Shown: positions 1-8,491 of the stretch, piece after piece | How the letters are laid out: each line of letters begins with the position of its first letter | Position numbering within the stretch: the stretch's first letter is position 1 | Assembly (NCBI GenBank): GCA_963922205.1 | Contig: CAWUHX010000231.1 | Span: 248,001-312,000 of the forward strand | DNA from: Romanomermis culicivorax | Lineage: Eukaryota > Nematoda > Enoplea > Mermithida > Mermithidae | DNA length: 64,000 nucleotides | Reading direction: 5' to 3' | Translations under genes and position numbers: made by a program | The notes under the pieces: generated by a model | What the model was told of the DNA's origin: nothing | Database searches by the model: none | Seen by the model: only the letters and a program-made list of their open reading frames with translations

Positions 1-805
1 GCATGCCTTCTACAAAGAGGGGTTTTATGATCATTTCTCGTGCGTCTGTGTTAAAATTAGGGTAGGCGAGGGTTGCGAGATGTTCTAGATCAAATAAGAA
101 TTCCGTTACTGTTTCTGATCGCTTTTGTTTTCTTTCGCGTAAGAATTGTTGATGTAGCTCATTATCTCTATTGTTTGGGAAAAATGCCTGTAATGCGACT
201 TTATACTGCTCGTATGTGTGGGGAGGGTTTTCAGAATTGGCTAAACTTTTGAATTTTGCTAACGCGGCTCCTCCTAAATGAATTTCTAAACATGCCAACT
301 TTAACTGTACGTCTGTATCTTTCATGCCTTGGAGTGCCATGAATTGTTCTAATCTTTTGTTCCATTCACCAAAATGTTGGGTCACGCCGCCCGTGAATAC
401 TGTAGGTTTCGCGTAGAAATTGTTTGCCATGTTATTACGAATGTTTGCTGTTCTTAGATCGTCTATTAGGGTAGGGTTTACTGTATTCTGATTCAATTGT
501 GTGCCTAGGGTACGAAAATGTTCTGAAAATAAGTCGTTTATCTGCTCTCTAACGATTTCTCCTAAATGATCTTGCGTTTGGTGGGTCATTCTTGGTTTAC
601 GATGGGATTTCTGCTTAAATGCTTCAATTTTTGCTTCACGCTGTATTCGTTTAAATGTATCGCTTAATGTCTCGTTGGAGGGGATTTCCAGTTTGCTTAA
701 TACGAATACCGTCTTACTGTAGGAAATGATTACTACTGTATTATCTAATGCTTCTAAACGCCCGGATAAGAGTACACCTAACTTGGGGGCAGGGAGTTCC
801 ACTGG
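1..805 (-). CDS. gag-like polyprotein of family X (partial)
   Basis: One minus-strand frame stays open from about 805 to the window edge. The translation includes a segment reading VFTGGVTQHFGEWNKRLEQF and later ERKQKRSETVTEFLFDLEHL, the spacing and hydrophobic pattern of retrotransposon Gag capsid domains (W-x-x-R-x-E-Q-F, then R-x-x-x-E-x-V-x-x-F). The first methionine in frame is near 589, so the start is uncertain. Gag would build the particle that packages element RNA. Protease and polymerase would lie to the left, outside the window. Confidence 0.65.
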
Positions 806-833
806 TTAACGTAACGGTACGGTCACCAAAATA

Positions 834-1723
834 TGTAACGACCAGATTTCTGTGGGGTACTTTACTTGGACCAATCGGTCGATACGGCGGGGCAAATACG
901 GGGCAGGGCGAACGGTTACAACAAACAACGGGTAATTCGACGGTCGCTTGAACGTCGACAAATAAAACGCGCTTCGAATAAAAACGGATGGGGGCCTCGG
1001 TTTAAATGCTTTCGAATAGTCGGCCGCTTGCAAATGTATAAAGACGGGGCGAGCGCGGATCAAAAAATAAAACGATACCAGAATAAGAACCAGAATGAAC
1101 AAAATCACGCTTTGCTTCTTCTTTTATACGGCGATTCTGGCCACTCCCTGGACGCTGCGGGAGGTCGAGCTTCTGTCCATTTTCTTCCGCCAATCGTCGT
1201 TTCCGGCTACGCTTTTCATGCTTTCTTAACTACGCCTCTCTAATGCTTTTCTGGTACTGTATGCTTTCTGTGCTTTGCTTGCTTTCTACGGTGGGCTTGG
1301 CCACACCTCTGTGCTTCTGTGCATGCTTCCTGTATCGGTTTCTCTGTATACACACGTTTTGTGGGGCCGCCGCTACTGTTACACTTGAGACTACTGTACG
1401 GCGGGGCTTCTAGGTATTTTACTGTGTGCAGGTGTTGTTTACGACTTTTACGGGGGATTACGGTAGCTGTGGAATGTGTAGTTTAGTGTGGGTTCTAGGG
1501 GAACAGCTGCCGTTTGTGCAGATTAATTAGGGCATCTTAATTGGGCTACCGGGGTGTGAACGGATCAAAATAAAGTACTTCACGTAATTTTGTAGGAATG
1601 TTTGGGTGTGAATCCCAGACACCCTTGAGACGATAAAATGTGAAAATAAAATAATATCTAATAAATGTCTGTTACATACAGTATGCTACATGTTTACAGT
1701 ACTGCTTTAGCAGGTACGTTACA
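834..1723 (-). repeat. LTR of family X (5' LTR of the minus-strand element)
   Basis: An 890-bp LTR that begins TGTAACGACC and ends GGTACGTTACA on the plus strand. It aligns along most of its length with the solo copy at 33546-34433, including the shared stretch around AGTACTTCAC and the closing ACAGTACTG...TTAGCAGGTA. The two copies are visibly diverged, so this family is not very recent. The flanking ATGA at 1724-1727 would be one target duplication; its partner is outside the window. Confidence 0.8.
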
Positions 1724-1813
1724 ATGACATGATGCAGGAAATGAAAACTGACAAGAGGCTCAATGAGTTGTTTACAATAGGCTTTCATCACTGGAATTTA
1801 TCAGTTATACACA

Positions 1814-2092
1814 TTGTCCAAAATGCTTTTTTTTGAAGAAATGAGGACAAGCAGAATAAATGCTCAATATTTGGTGCTAATGAAAAATCCAGCAGATAGA
1901 CTACAGGTACAGACATTGGGAAGGCAAATTTTTCCAGGTTCTAAACACTTTATAGAAGCCTTTGAAGATGCAACTGGGTCATCTTATGGCTATTTGATTA
2001 TTGATTTGACTCAAGACACACCAGATAAATTTAGACTCAGGACAAATATCTTCCCAACTGATGCGGGTATGATTATATATGTACCACGATAA
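1814..2092 (+). CDS. small Polinton-borne protein, unknown function
   Basis: A 92-residue frame at the left end of the Polinton remnant. I do not recognise its family. It has no signal peptide, membrane segment or catalytic motif. The segment QYLVLMKNPADRLQVQTLGR weakly resembles the strand pattern that opens the repeated domain in the larger protein at 3286-4014 (SHLVLMRSYG). That suggests it may belong to the same Cys-rich family or be a remnant of it, but it lacks the cysteines. It runs in the same direction as the five genes that follow. Confidence 0.45.
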   Translation: MSKMLFFEEMRTSRINAQYLVLMKNPADRLQVQTLGRQIFPGSKHFIEAFEDATGSSYGYLIIDLTQDTPDKFRLRTNIFPTDAGMIIYVPR

Positions 2093-2167
2093 AAGATATA
2101 TAGGCCATCGACTTGTCAGCTTGGATCATTTTCTTTTATAAACATCTACTGATAAGTTGCTTCTATT

Positions 2168-2695
2168 ATGGATAAATCGCACACTGTTGAGGAAATGGAG
2201 TTTGATACAACAACCGAAAGGGTATATAATGCATTAAATAGTATGCCCCCATGTCCGCCTCCGCAATGCCTTTTAATCCAAATGTTTGACAACAAGACAT
2301 ATGGAAAAATAGAATCCAGTATATGTTTTATGCTGTTCCTCGGAGGATTCTTCTGGTCAATTCTACATGACACCAGGGCACCCGCTTTAACAAGCAATTT
2401 CTCCATTCAGAAGGAAAAATCATTCATTTTGATGCAAATAAAGAATGGTGAAATCACAATGTATTCAGTCAATGCCAGTAGTAGACAGAATGTTGCACTT
2501 TTTATTGAAAAATACTTATTATGCCCTCTACATGAAATGCATGAATATTGGCCCCTATGTCAAAAATCAGTACCATTAAATGCTGACATACATGCATACT
2601 GTGATGAAGATGGTCAATTCAAGAGCCTAAATTTAGCAACAATTGAGCTGAATAAACAAACTGTAAATTCCTTTCTCAAACTCTTGAAAGAATAA
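2168..2695 (+). CDS. Cys-containing Polinton-borne protein, one repeat domain
   Basis: A 175-residue frame. The C-terminal half (SFILMQIKNG..., then LLCPLHEMHEYWPLCQK, then HAYCDEDG) follows the same plan as each of the two repeats in the protein at 3286-4014: a beta-rich start, a helix of 15-20 residues, then C, about 11 residues, C, about 12 residues and an aromatic-x-C. The N-terminal half has a hydrophobic stretch (ICFMLFLGGFFWSIL) that could be a membrane or signal-anchor segment. Function is unknown. The shared plan with neighbours suggests gene duplication within the element. Confidence 0.5.
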   Translation: MDKSHTVEEMEFDTTTERVYNALNSMPPCPPPQCLLIQMFDNKTYGKIESSICFMLFLGGFFWSILHDTRAPALTSNFSIQKEKSFILMQIKNGEITMYSVNASSRQNVALFIEKYLLCPLHEMHEYWPLCQKSVPLNADIHAYCDEDGQFKSLNLATIELNKQTVNSFLKLLKE

Positions 2696-2878
2696 TCTGC
2701 CAGCTCTCATTCACTCATCAGTACTTGTAGACAAGCAGTCCTATTTCCAATGTCTCCAGCATCATTTGAATTATTTTTAATACGACTTATGGCAAAAATT
2801 AGAGGTAATATAATGTGCACCTATTTATAATTAAATATGTTGTATATGTAATTTTAAGGAGTACCCATCATTAAGCGC

Positions 2879-3202
2879 ATGCAAGCTCAATATGCTGATG
2901 TTTTATGGTCAAGATTCAGCCAAAATCGGAAAGAAGATTACAAGTTAAAGGCTGTACAATATAATGAATTTCATCAAATTAAACGAAAGAAAAATAAAAT
3001 TACTGGATTTTGGTTCTTCACCTTGGAGCTCTTTGGAGAACTAAGAAAAAGATGCATAGATGCGCAGTATATCGATGACCTATTTGCCAGGTTGAGCCAA
3101 GAAGACAAGTTCTACTTCATGTTGATCAATCAAAGCAGTGTATATGATAGAAACATTTTCTATTTATCGATACTACAAAATGAAATTTCCAGTTTTTTGT
3201 GA
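2879..3202 (+). CDS. small Polinton-borne protein, unknown function
   Basis: A 107-residue frame rich in Lys, Arg and aromatic residues, with a central FWFFTLELFGEL stretch. It has no recognisable motif and no conserved cysteine pattern. It lies between two members of the Cys-rich family, on the same strand, with about 180 bp upstream and 80 bp downstream. It could be a minor virion or accessory protein, but nothing in the sequence proves this. Confidence 0.4.
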   Translation: MQAQYADVLWSRFSQNRKEDYKLKAVQYNEFHQIKRKKNKITGFWFFTLELFGELRKRCIDAQYIDDLFARLSQEDKFYFMLINQSSVYDRNIFYLSILQNEISSFL

Positions 3203-3285
3203 ACCATTTATTGTATATAAGCAATGTGCATGTTATAATATTCAGTTTCGTGTTTGTATTTTGGTGGTGAACAGTTGTTTATCAG

Positions 3286-4014
3286 GTGATGGCTTATAAT
3301 AAAACAATGTGTTTTACTTTTCCTGCAGCTGTGATATTAGCTGTCTGCTCAAGCCTCAAAAGTGCAGATGATCTTTCTTACAGTCATCTCGTTTTGATGA
3401 GGTCCTATGGATCTACTCCTGGAGTAGATTTTTACAACACAACCCTGGCTGCACAAGTATCTTTCCGAAATTTCCTATTGAGAGCATTGGCTTGCAACAA
3501 AATGGGCAGTTTATTTGATCCTAATTCTGAAAGATGTTCAACAAAAATACCCCACAATGGCAATCTCTATGCCTGCTGTGACATGAGTTATAATTTTGAT
3601 AGTATTAGAGCACCTACATTCAACATTAGCAAACATATGGTACCCTCATTACTCAATGTACTCAATACAAAAATTGAGAGTGTTGATCTCGAGGATGACA
3701 AGAATATAAAGAATCATCAACTTGTAATCATAAATTACAAAAGTTTCACAGGAGCTGGTTTTATTACTTCATATAACAAACATGAGGCAGTACATTTAAG
3801 AAACTTTCTTAGAAATGCCATATGGTGTAGGCCTGGACAAGGACAATTTACAAATACACAATATTGTCCAACTTTGATTGGAGATCATCAAACACATGTG
3901 TGTTGTACGCGGAAAACTTTACAGAGTGTAATGTTAAATGGTTTGAATCTGTATGATAACAATGAAATTTCAGTTCTGATGGATGCACTCTATGATAGAC
4001 GACCCCCAGCTTGA
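3286..4014 (+). CDS. secreted-looking Polinton protein with two Cys-rich repeats
   Basis: A 242-residue frame. The N-terminus (MCFTFPAAVILAVCSSLKSA) reads as a signal peptide. Two copies of a domain of about 100 residues follow. Repeat 1 contains SHLVLMRSYG, then FRNFLLRALAC, then RCSTKIPHNGNLYACCD. Repeat 2 contains HQLVIINYKS, then LRNFLRNAIWC, then YCPTLIGDHQTHVCC. Each has the spacing C, 12-14 residues, C, 11-12 residues, CC. A single copy occurs at 2168-2695, and half a copy may occur at 21816-22211. I know of no named family with this pattern. A secreted or envelope-associated accessory role is only inferred. Confidence 0.55.
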   Translation: MMAYNKTMCFTFPAAVILAVCSSLKSADDLSYSHLVLMRSYGSTPGVDFYNTTLAAQVSFRNFLLRALACNKMGSLFDPNSERCSTKIPHNGNLYACCDMSYNFDSIRAPTFNISKHMVPSLLNVLNTKIESVDLEDDKNIKNHQLVIINYKSFTGAGFITSYNKHEAVHLRNFLRNAIWCRPGQGQFTNTQYCPTLIGDHQTHVCCTRKTLQSVMLNGLNLYDNNEISVLMDALYDRRPPA

Positions 4015-4177
4015 AATGTATATATATATACCTGTTGCTATCTGAAATGTCTCATTATTCATTTTGAATTTCTAATAGAATGCCATGTCAAAGTTGCTAT
4101 GAAAGTACATTCACCATCTACATGTCTTAAATTGCTGCAGTAATCATACGAAACAAAGAAGTGCACTATTAAAAACT

Positions 4178-4432
4178 TTGCTGGATGAATTTGTGCATTG
4201 TTTATGTGAAATTTGTCACAACCTGCTGAAAGGAAATATTCCTATAAGTACCCTAAAGAAGAAAAAGCTTGCTAAATATAGCAAGATTATAAGAAATTTA
4301 GCATCAAAGCAAAAGATCAACTTTAGAGCAAAAAAGCAGCAAATTATACAAAGTGGTGGATTTTTACCTATACTTCTACCCTCTCTGCTAGCACTAGCTA
4401 CTGAAATTTTACCCAAAGTTATCAAAACATGA
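4178..4432 (+). CDS. pX-like minor virion peptide of Polinton
   Basis: An 84-residue basic protein. A Lys-rich middle (STLKKKKLAKYSK, KQKINFRAKKQQ) is followed by IIQSGGFLPILLPSLLALAT. A basic stretch with KQQxIQxGGFLPxLL next to a hydrophobic helix is the pattern reported for adenovirus pX-like proteins in Polintons and adintoviruses, where it is thought to be a DNA-core or membrane-active virion component. Its position upstream of the integrase fits. Assignment rests on the motif only. Confidence 0.55.
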   Translation: MLDEFVHCLCEICHNLLKGNIPISTLKKKKLAKYSKIIRNLASKQKINFRAKKQQIIQSGGFLPILLPSLLALATEILPKVIKT

Positions 4433-4453
4433 AATACACTAGTAAAATGGTTC

Positions 4454-5206
4454 TTGTTCTGCAAGACATGTTCGACAGGAAAAGTGACCAAAATTCTAGG
4501 TTTGAGAAAGCAAATGTCTGATTTCAAAATGGAGCTTGAACGCATATTGAAGAATAATGATATGTCTGCAGAACTTCAATATAAGCTATATGGACAACTA
4601 TTCCACAGATACTTGAAGCTTGATGAAGAGAGTAAAAAGCCGATTGAGGTTAAATTAAAAGATGGCAAGCTGAATGATACATATCAACAATCGGTAGATA
4701 TTGATAACCTACATCAGAAACAAATGAAAAATGAAGAACAATCATCTACACCTAATTAGAGAGGGCTAAAAAATAAACAGCAATCTTCAAATGATGGTAG
4801 AGATTGGTTGAGAGGCTTACCTAGAGCTAAAGTCAAGCAAGCTGAAATGCTTCTAGAAGTGCTCAATAAAAGTGATTTTGATGTAAACAAGCAAAGCGAA
4901 GTTATTTTAAATGGTGTTAGAGTACCCAACAGCAATATCATAGATTTATTACATGATTTTATAAGAGACAGACCTACAGCTCCACCTCCAGAAGGTTATC
5001 AAGAATTTGCGCAACATTTGGTAAAGCTTAATGTACCCAAAGCCTATATTGGAAATCCAAATCGCTTAAAGCTCATTAATCACTATAAAACTGACGAGAC
5101 AATCAACAATTCTCCATTTTATAATGTTGATGTTAAAAAGCGATTAAGTTTTTCTAATGATAAAAAGTCTGGGAAAAAGAAAAAGTTGAAGTATGAAGAA
5201 TTCTAA
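4454..5206 (+). CDS. two small Polinton frames upstream of the integrase
   Basis: Two consecutive plus-strand frames. The first is charged and helical (DFKMELERILKNN, ELQYKLYGQLFHRYLKL), suggesting a coiled coil. The second has LRGLPRAKVKQAEMLLEVL, NIIDLLHDFIRDR, then PPPEGYQEFAQHLVKLNVP and a Lys-rich tail (KKSGKKKKLKYEEF). The pattern L-x-L-P-R followed by G-x-x-F-x-x-x-L-x-x-x-N-x-P occurs in uncharacterised proteins beside Polinton capsid and integrase genes. The second frame overlaps the integrase start by a few bases. I cannot assign a function. Confidence 0.45.
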
Positions 5207-5978
5207 AGAAGCGGTCCTGAAAACATTGTATACAGACATAGGGGCTTCTGGATCTTACGGTGGTGTTCACAAGCTGTACAAGCATGCAAAGCAGTATGAC
5301 AGAAGTATAACTCTAAATGATGTGAAGAATTGGCTAGAAAAACAGGATCCTTACACATTACATAAGCAGGCCTATAAAAAGTTTAAACATAATAGAATTT
5401 ACATCAGTGGTATTGATGCTCAATGGGAGGCTGACTTGGTTGATATGCAAGCATATAGCAAGTACAACAAGAGACAAAAGTATATGATATGCTGTATTGA
5501 TGTTTTTAGTAAATTTTCGTGGGCAAGACCACTAAGAAATAAAGGTGCCTTATCTGTATGTACAGCTTTTAAAGACATTATATCAAGCAGAAGGAAGCCT
5601 TGGTGTATTCGCACAGATAAGGGCAAAGAGTTTGTCAATTACAAATTTCAAAAGCTCTTAAACTTAGAGGGGATACAGTTTTTTACCTCTCAAAATGAGG
5701 ATGTGAAATGTTCAATAGTGGAACACTTCAATCATACCTTAAAATCAAAAATGTGGAGATACTTCACTGACAGAAAGACATTCAAATGGATAGATATACT
5801 TCAACAACTGGTTGGAGCATACAACAATTCTACTCATCGTTCAATTGGTGAAAAGCCTGTGAATGTCACTTATGAAAATGAATCAGAAATTATAAATTGT
5901 CTGTACCCAAGAAAGAGCTCACAACATCCAACTCTACAAATAAATGACTATGTACAAATTTCTAAATTTTGTGTGTAA
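5193..5978 (+). CDS. Polinton integrase (rve superfamily)
   Basis: A 261-residue retroviral-type integrase that would insert linear element DNA into the host chromosome. The catalytic core runs from about residue 70 to 215. First Asp block: QWEADLVDMQAYSKYN, then YMICCIDVFSKFSWARPL. Second Asp: WCIRTDKGKEFVN. The Glu block reads SIVEHFNHTLKSKMWRYF, and the ITxxxVKxSxVExFNxTLKxxMWR style is typical of Polinton rather than Ty3 integrases. It differs strongly from the Ty3 integrases at 14246-15304 and 40.7-41.9k. The region after the core (NDYVQISKF) begins the usual C-terminal beta domain. Copies of this class are usually fossils; the host element is broken. Confidence 0.85.
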   Translation: MKNSKEAVLKTLYTDIGASGSYGGVHKLYKHAKQYDRSITLNDVKNWLEKQDPYTLHKQAYKKFKHNRIYISGIDAQWEADLVDMQAYSKYNKRQKYMICCIDVFSKFSWARPLRNKGALSVCTAFKDIISSRRKPWCIRTDKGKEFVNYKFQKLLNLEGIQFFTSQNEDVKCSIVEHFNHTLKSKMWRYFTDRKTFKWIDILQQLVGAYNNSTHRSIGEKPVNVTYENESEIINCLYPRKSSQHPTLQINDYVQISKFCV

Positions 5979-6594
5979 AGTAGAAGTATCTGAAAGCATC
6001 ATCATGGCGATTGAATCAATGCTTCAGAAAACAAGCGTAAAGTATCCCATTAGAAGAACCCAAATAAGGAGCTTGTTAATTACAGAGAATAGATGCTCAA
6101 CGCCTCTAAACTCCCTATTTAATGGTATTTTACCCAGACCATTAGTTATCGGCCTAGTTTTGGCTGAAGCTGTATGGGGTACTTACAAAACTAATCCATT
6201 CAGTTTTCAAGATTTTGGTTTATCATAAATCAAGATTACTTGTGGTACTACAGTAATTCCATCTGTTCCGTACAAATTGGATTTTGAACAAAATAGCTTC
6301 GTGAAAGCCTACACACAGATGTTTGAAGGCCTGAACATTGCCGAAGATGACAAAGGAAATATGATTAGTATGAATCATTTCAGAAATGGGTCTAGCTTCT
6401 TCGTTTTTGAGCTAGGAAGTGATGGTTCAGACTCATCCGCATGGGAATTGGTGCATGAAGGAACAACAACTCTAGAAATGTTATTTTGTAGAAATTTACC
6501 TGCTGGTGGAATTGAATGTATTGTATATGCAGAGTTTGATTCTCTATTGATGATTGATCATACTCGTCAAGCTTATATAGATTACACAGTTTGA
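5944..6594 (+). pseudogene. Polinton capsid protein remnant (C-terminal part)
   Basis: The translation contains TSVKYPIRRTQIRSLLI, LPRPLVIGLVLAEAVWGTY, NPFSFQDFGLS, FELGSDGSDSSAW and IECIVYAEFDSLLMID. This series (YP-x-R-R, LP-x-x-L-VIGL, NPF-x-F, VYAEF-x-x-x-xxID) matches what I recall of the uncharacterised worm proteins of the F54H12.2 type, related to the Polinton double jelly-roll capsid protein. Only the C-terminal portion is present and it is broken. It follows the integrase directly, as in other Polintons. Identification rests on remembered family motifs. Confidence 0.6.
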
Positions 6595-6668
6595 TAAATG
6601 TCATTTGTATGTTGTTTTGATTGATAAATAAAATCAATGTTGTGTCATTCTCATCTTTATTAGGATAT

Positions 6669-7121
6669 TTAGACAATATCAACACATACAATATTAGAAA
6701 CAATATCATCCATCATCTTTGCTGTTTCACATTCTGGTTCTTTGATACATTGAAAAACAACGTCACTTATGCATTTTTGGCCGATACTTGTACGGAGGAA
6801 AATTTCATCCAAAACCTTGGCAAAGTCGTTGCTGTAATCTTCACAATCGGCATACTTCTTTGTACACATTTTCTTGAAAGCTTGTTTCACTTTTAGAGAA
6901 TCTTTGCTCAATGAAGAGAAGACATCACTCAGTTTGTTTAGTAAATTGTGTTCCTCAAAAACTTTGAAACATGTATGATATGGCTGCACAAATCCATAGT
7001 TATTAAAGCAACCAAAGCATGGATAGATATCACTGACTCTTCGTCTGGCAACTAGTGCTGAACACCTCAGAAATAGCTGCTGAATTTTGATCAATTTCTT
7101 CAAGTGTGTCTTTTCATCCAT
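6669..7121 (-). CDS. Cys-rich Polinton-borne protein, unknown function
   Basis: A 150-residue minus-strand frame convergent with the capsid remnant. It is mostly helical with scattered cysteines (IYPCFGCFNNYGFVQPYHTC, MCTKKYADCEDYSNDF, CISDVVFQCIKEPEC). I do not recognise it. It begins 13 bp from the inserted element A. Before that insertion it followed the gene now at 21816-22211 by only about 40 bp, the compact spacing of a viral-type genome. Confidence 0.5.
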   Translation of the reverse strand: MDEKTHLKKLIKIQQLFLRCSALVARRRVSDIYPCFGCFNNYGFVQPYHTCFKVFEEHNLLNKLSDVFSSLSKDSLKVKQAFKKMCTKKYADCEDYSNDFAKVLDEIFLRTSIGQKCISDVVFQCIKEPECETAKMMDDIVSNIVCVDIV

Positions 7122-7133
7122 AGTTTCATTGCC

Positions 7134-7751
7134 TGTTGTGCAGGTCTTTCCTTAAGAGGCGTAAGAAAAGATATATCTGGTCTCAACTGACCTGTTAGAA
7201 CTGATCCCTTGGCTAAGCCTCGGTGATAGTGCAACAGTCCGGTTCCCCAGACCTACAACAACAAAGAGAACCCTAACTCTAAGTACGGGGGCCTCACCAA
7301 GGACCTCCGCAGTCTCCTAGCTGAGACAAGGAATCCCCTCAGGGATAAACTTACTCGGGTATAACCCGTAAGGGGTTTCCCAAAGCTTACCTGGTGTAAG
7401 CTGGTGCCTGGGCCTCTGGCCCTCCGCCTTTGCCGATACGATAAATCTAAATAGAAAAGGAATATATTAAACCATAATTCCGGCGAAATACTAAAAAGAA
7501 TGTGGCTACACCACAGTCGAAAATATGCAAATAAAGTCGATATGCTGGGAAATAGTTTAATGGACGCCAGCAGTAATATACGAAAAATATTATAAAAGAA
7601 ACAATGATAGTGAATGAATGATTTCACTACATCTTTTTGGTCTTTCTTTGGCGCTCCATTTCTATGCAAATGTCTGCGCCGCTGGTCGTCCATTTTGTCG
7701 ATTTGCATGTCGATTTCCCCACACGAATTGACATCAACAGGGTGCCCAACA
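7134..7751 (-). repeat. 3' LTR of element A
   Basis: This 618-bp LTR matches 21177-21790 with about 98 % identity. It has terminal inverted repeat TGTTG/CAACA and is preceded on the left by the TGCC duplication. The minus-strand sequence just inside it (GGTCAGTTTCGATG then GGAAGGA) is the polypurine-tract region and resembles the matching site of element B. Confidence 0.93.
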
Positions 7752-8491
7752 TCCTTCCTGCATCGAAACTGACCTACGGGAGGTAGAAAAAAAACTTTTG
7801 GCCGGGTTACCCCGGCATTAAAAGAATTAATCAAAAAGAAAAAATCTACTATTCGGCTGACTCGTGATAAACAGTTTGTCTCACTCAGACTCCCGTTTCA
7901 CAGTCTGTCCTAATCGGACTCCTGTGCTGGTCATTGGACACAACAAATACCAAGGGCTTTGCCGCAATGGCTGGCAAGTGACGCCCATTTTGACCTCGGC
8001 GTTGACGGAATAACCTCCTGCCCTAAGGAGTATGACGGTGATGTCGGTGCCGAATGTGGTCAGCTTCGGGCTCGGCTGCTCGGTCTGCATGTTGTGACAA
8101 TTTGTTGGCCGTGGGTCTAACCGCATGCAAATCGATTTCCCGCGTCTCTATTTTTTCTAAATTAAACTAAAATACGAGATTATATTACGATACAAAAAGA
8201 TGACGCGGGAATGTACGAGTATCACAAAATTAAAATGCGCTAAAAATTGAGCAAAAAAAATGTGGCCAAAATTTAAAATGTTTTTGCCGTTGCGTTTTGC
8301 ACCGGTTTTGTCGAAAAGAGAATTTTAGTTGGCCAGCAGCACCAAAATTTAAATAATATTTTTGGATTTTTTGTTTTTTGATTTTTTTGGATTTTTGTGA
8401 TTTTATTAGTGTTTTTGGATTTTATGTTTTATGAAATTAATAAAAATAAATGCGAAAAGATGATTTTTGGGCCAAAAATTTATGCGGCTAA
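7752..8491 (-). other. 3' noncoding region of element A
   Basis: About 740 bp between the end of ORF3 and the 3' LTR. The part at 8130-8470 is T-rich and low complexity on the plus strand. No coding frame is credible. Element B has a similar, A-rich stretch at the same place (47148-47978). Confidence 0.6.

Larger units (their letters stand above)
1..1723 (-). mobile_element. LTR retrotransposon family X, 5' end only
   Basis: This is the 5' end of a minus-strand LTR retrotransposon whose body continues past the left edge of the window. It consists of an LTR at 834-1723 followed, reading leftward, by a gag-like frame. The LTR ends are the inverted repeat TGTAA/TTACA. A related solo LTR lies at 33546-34433. 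Just inside the LTR on the minus strand is TGGTGACC, a plausible tRNA primer-binding site since its complement ends in CCA. Only the gag end is visible, so superfamily is unassigned and wholeness cannot be judged. Confidence 0.75.

Noticed and set aside
1002-1243. Overlapping frames on both strands inside the family X LTR
   Set aside because: They lie wholly in the LTR, overlap each other on opposite strands and are not open in the solo copy in a comparable way.
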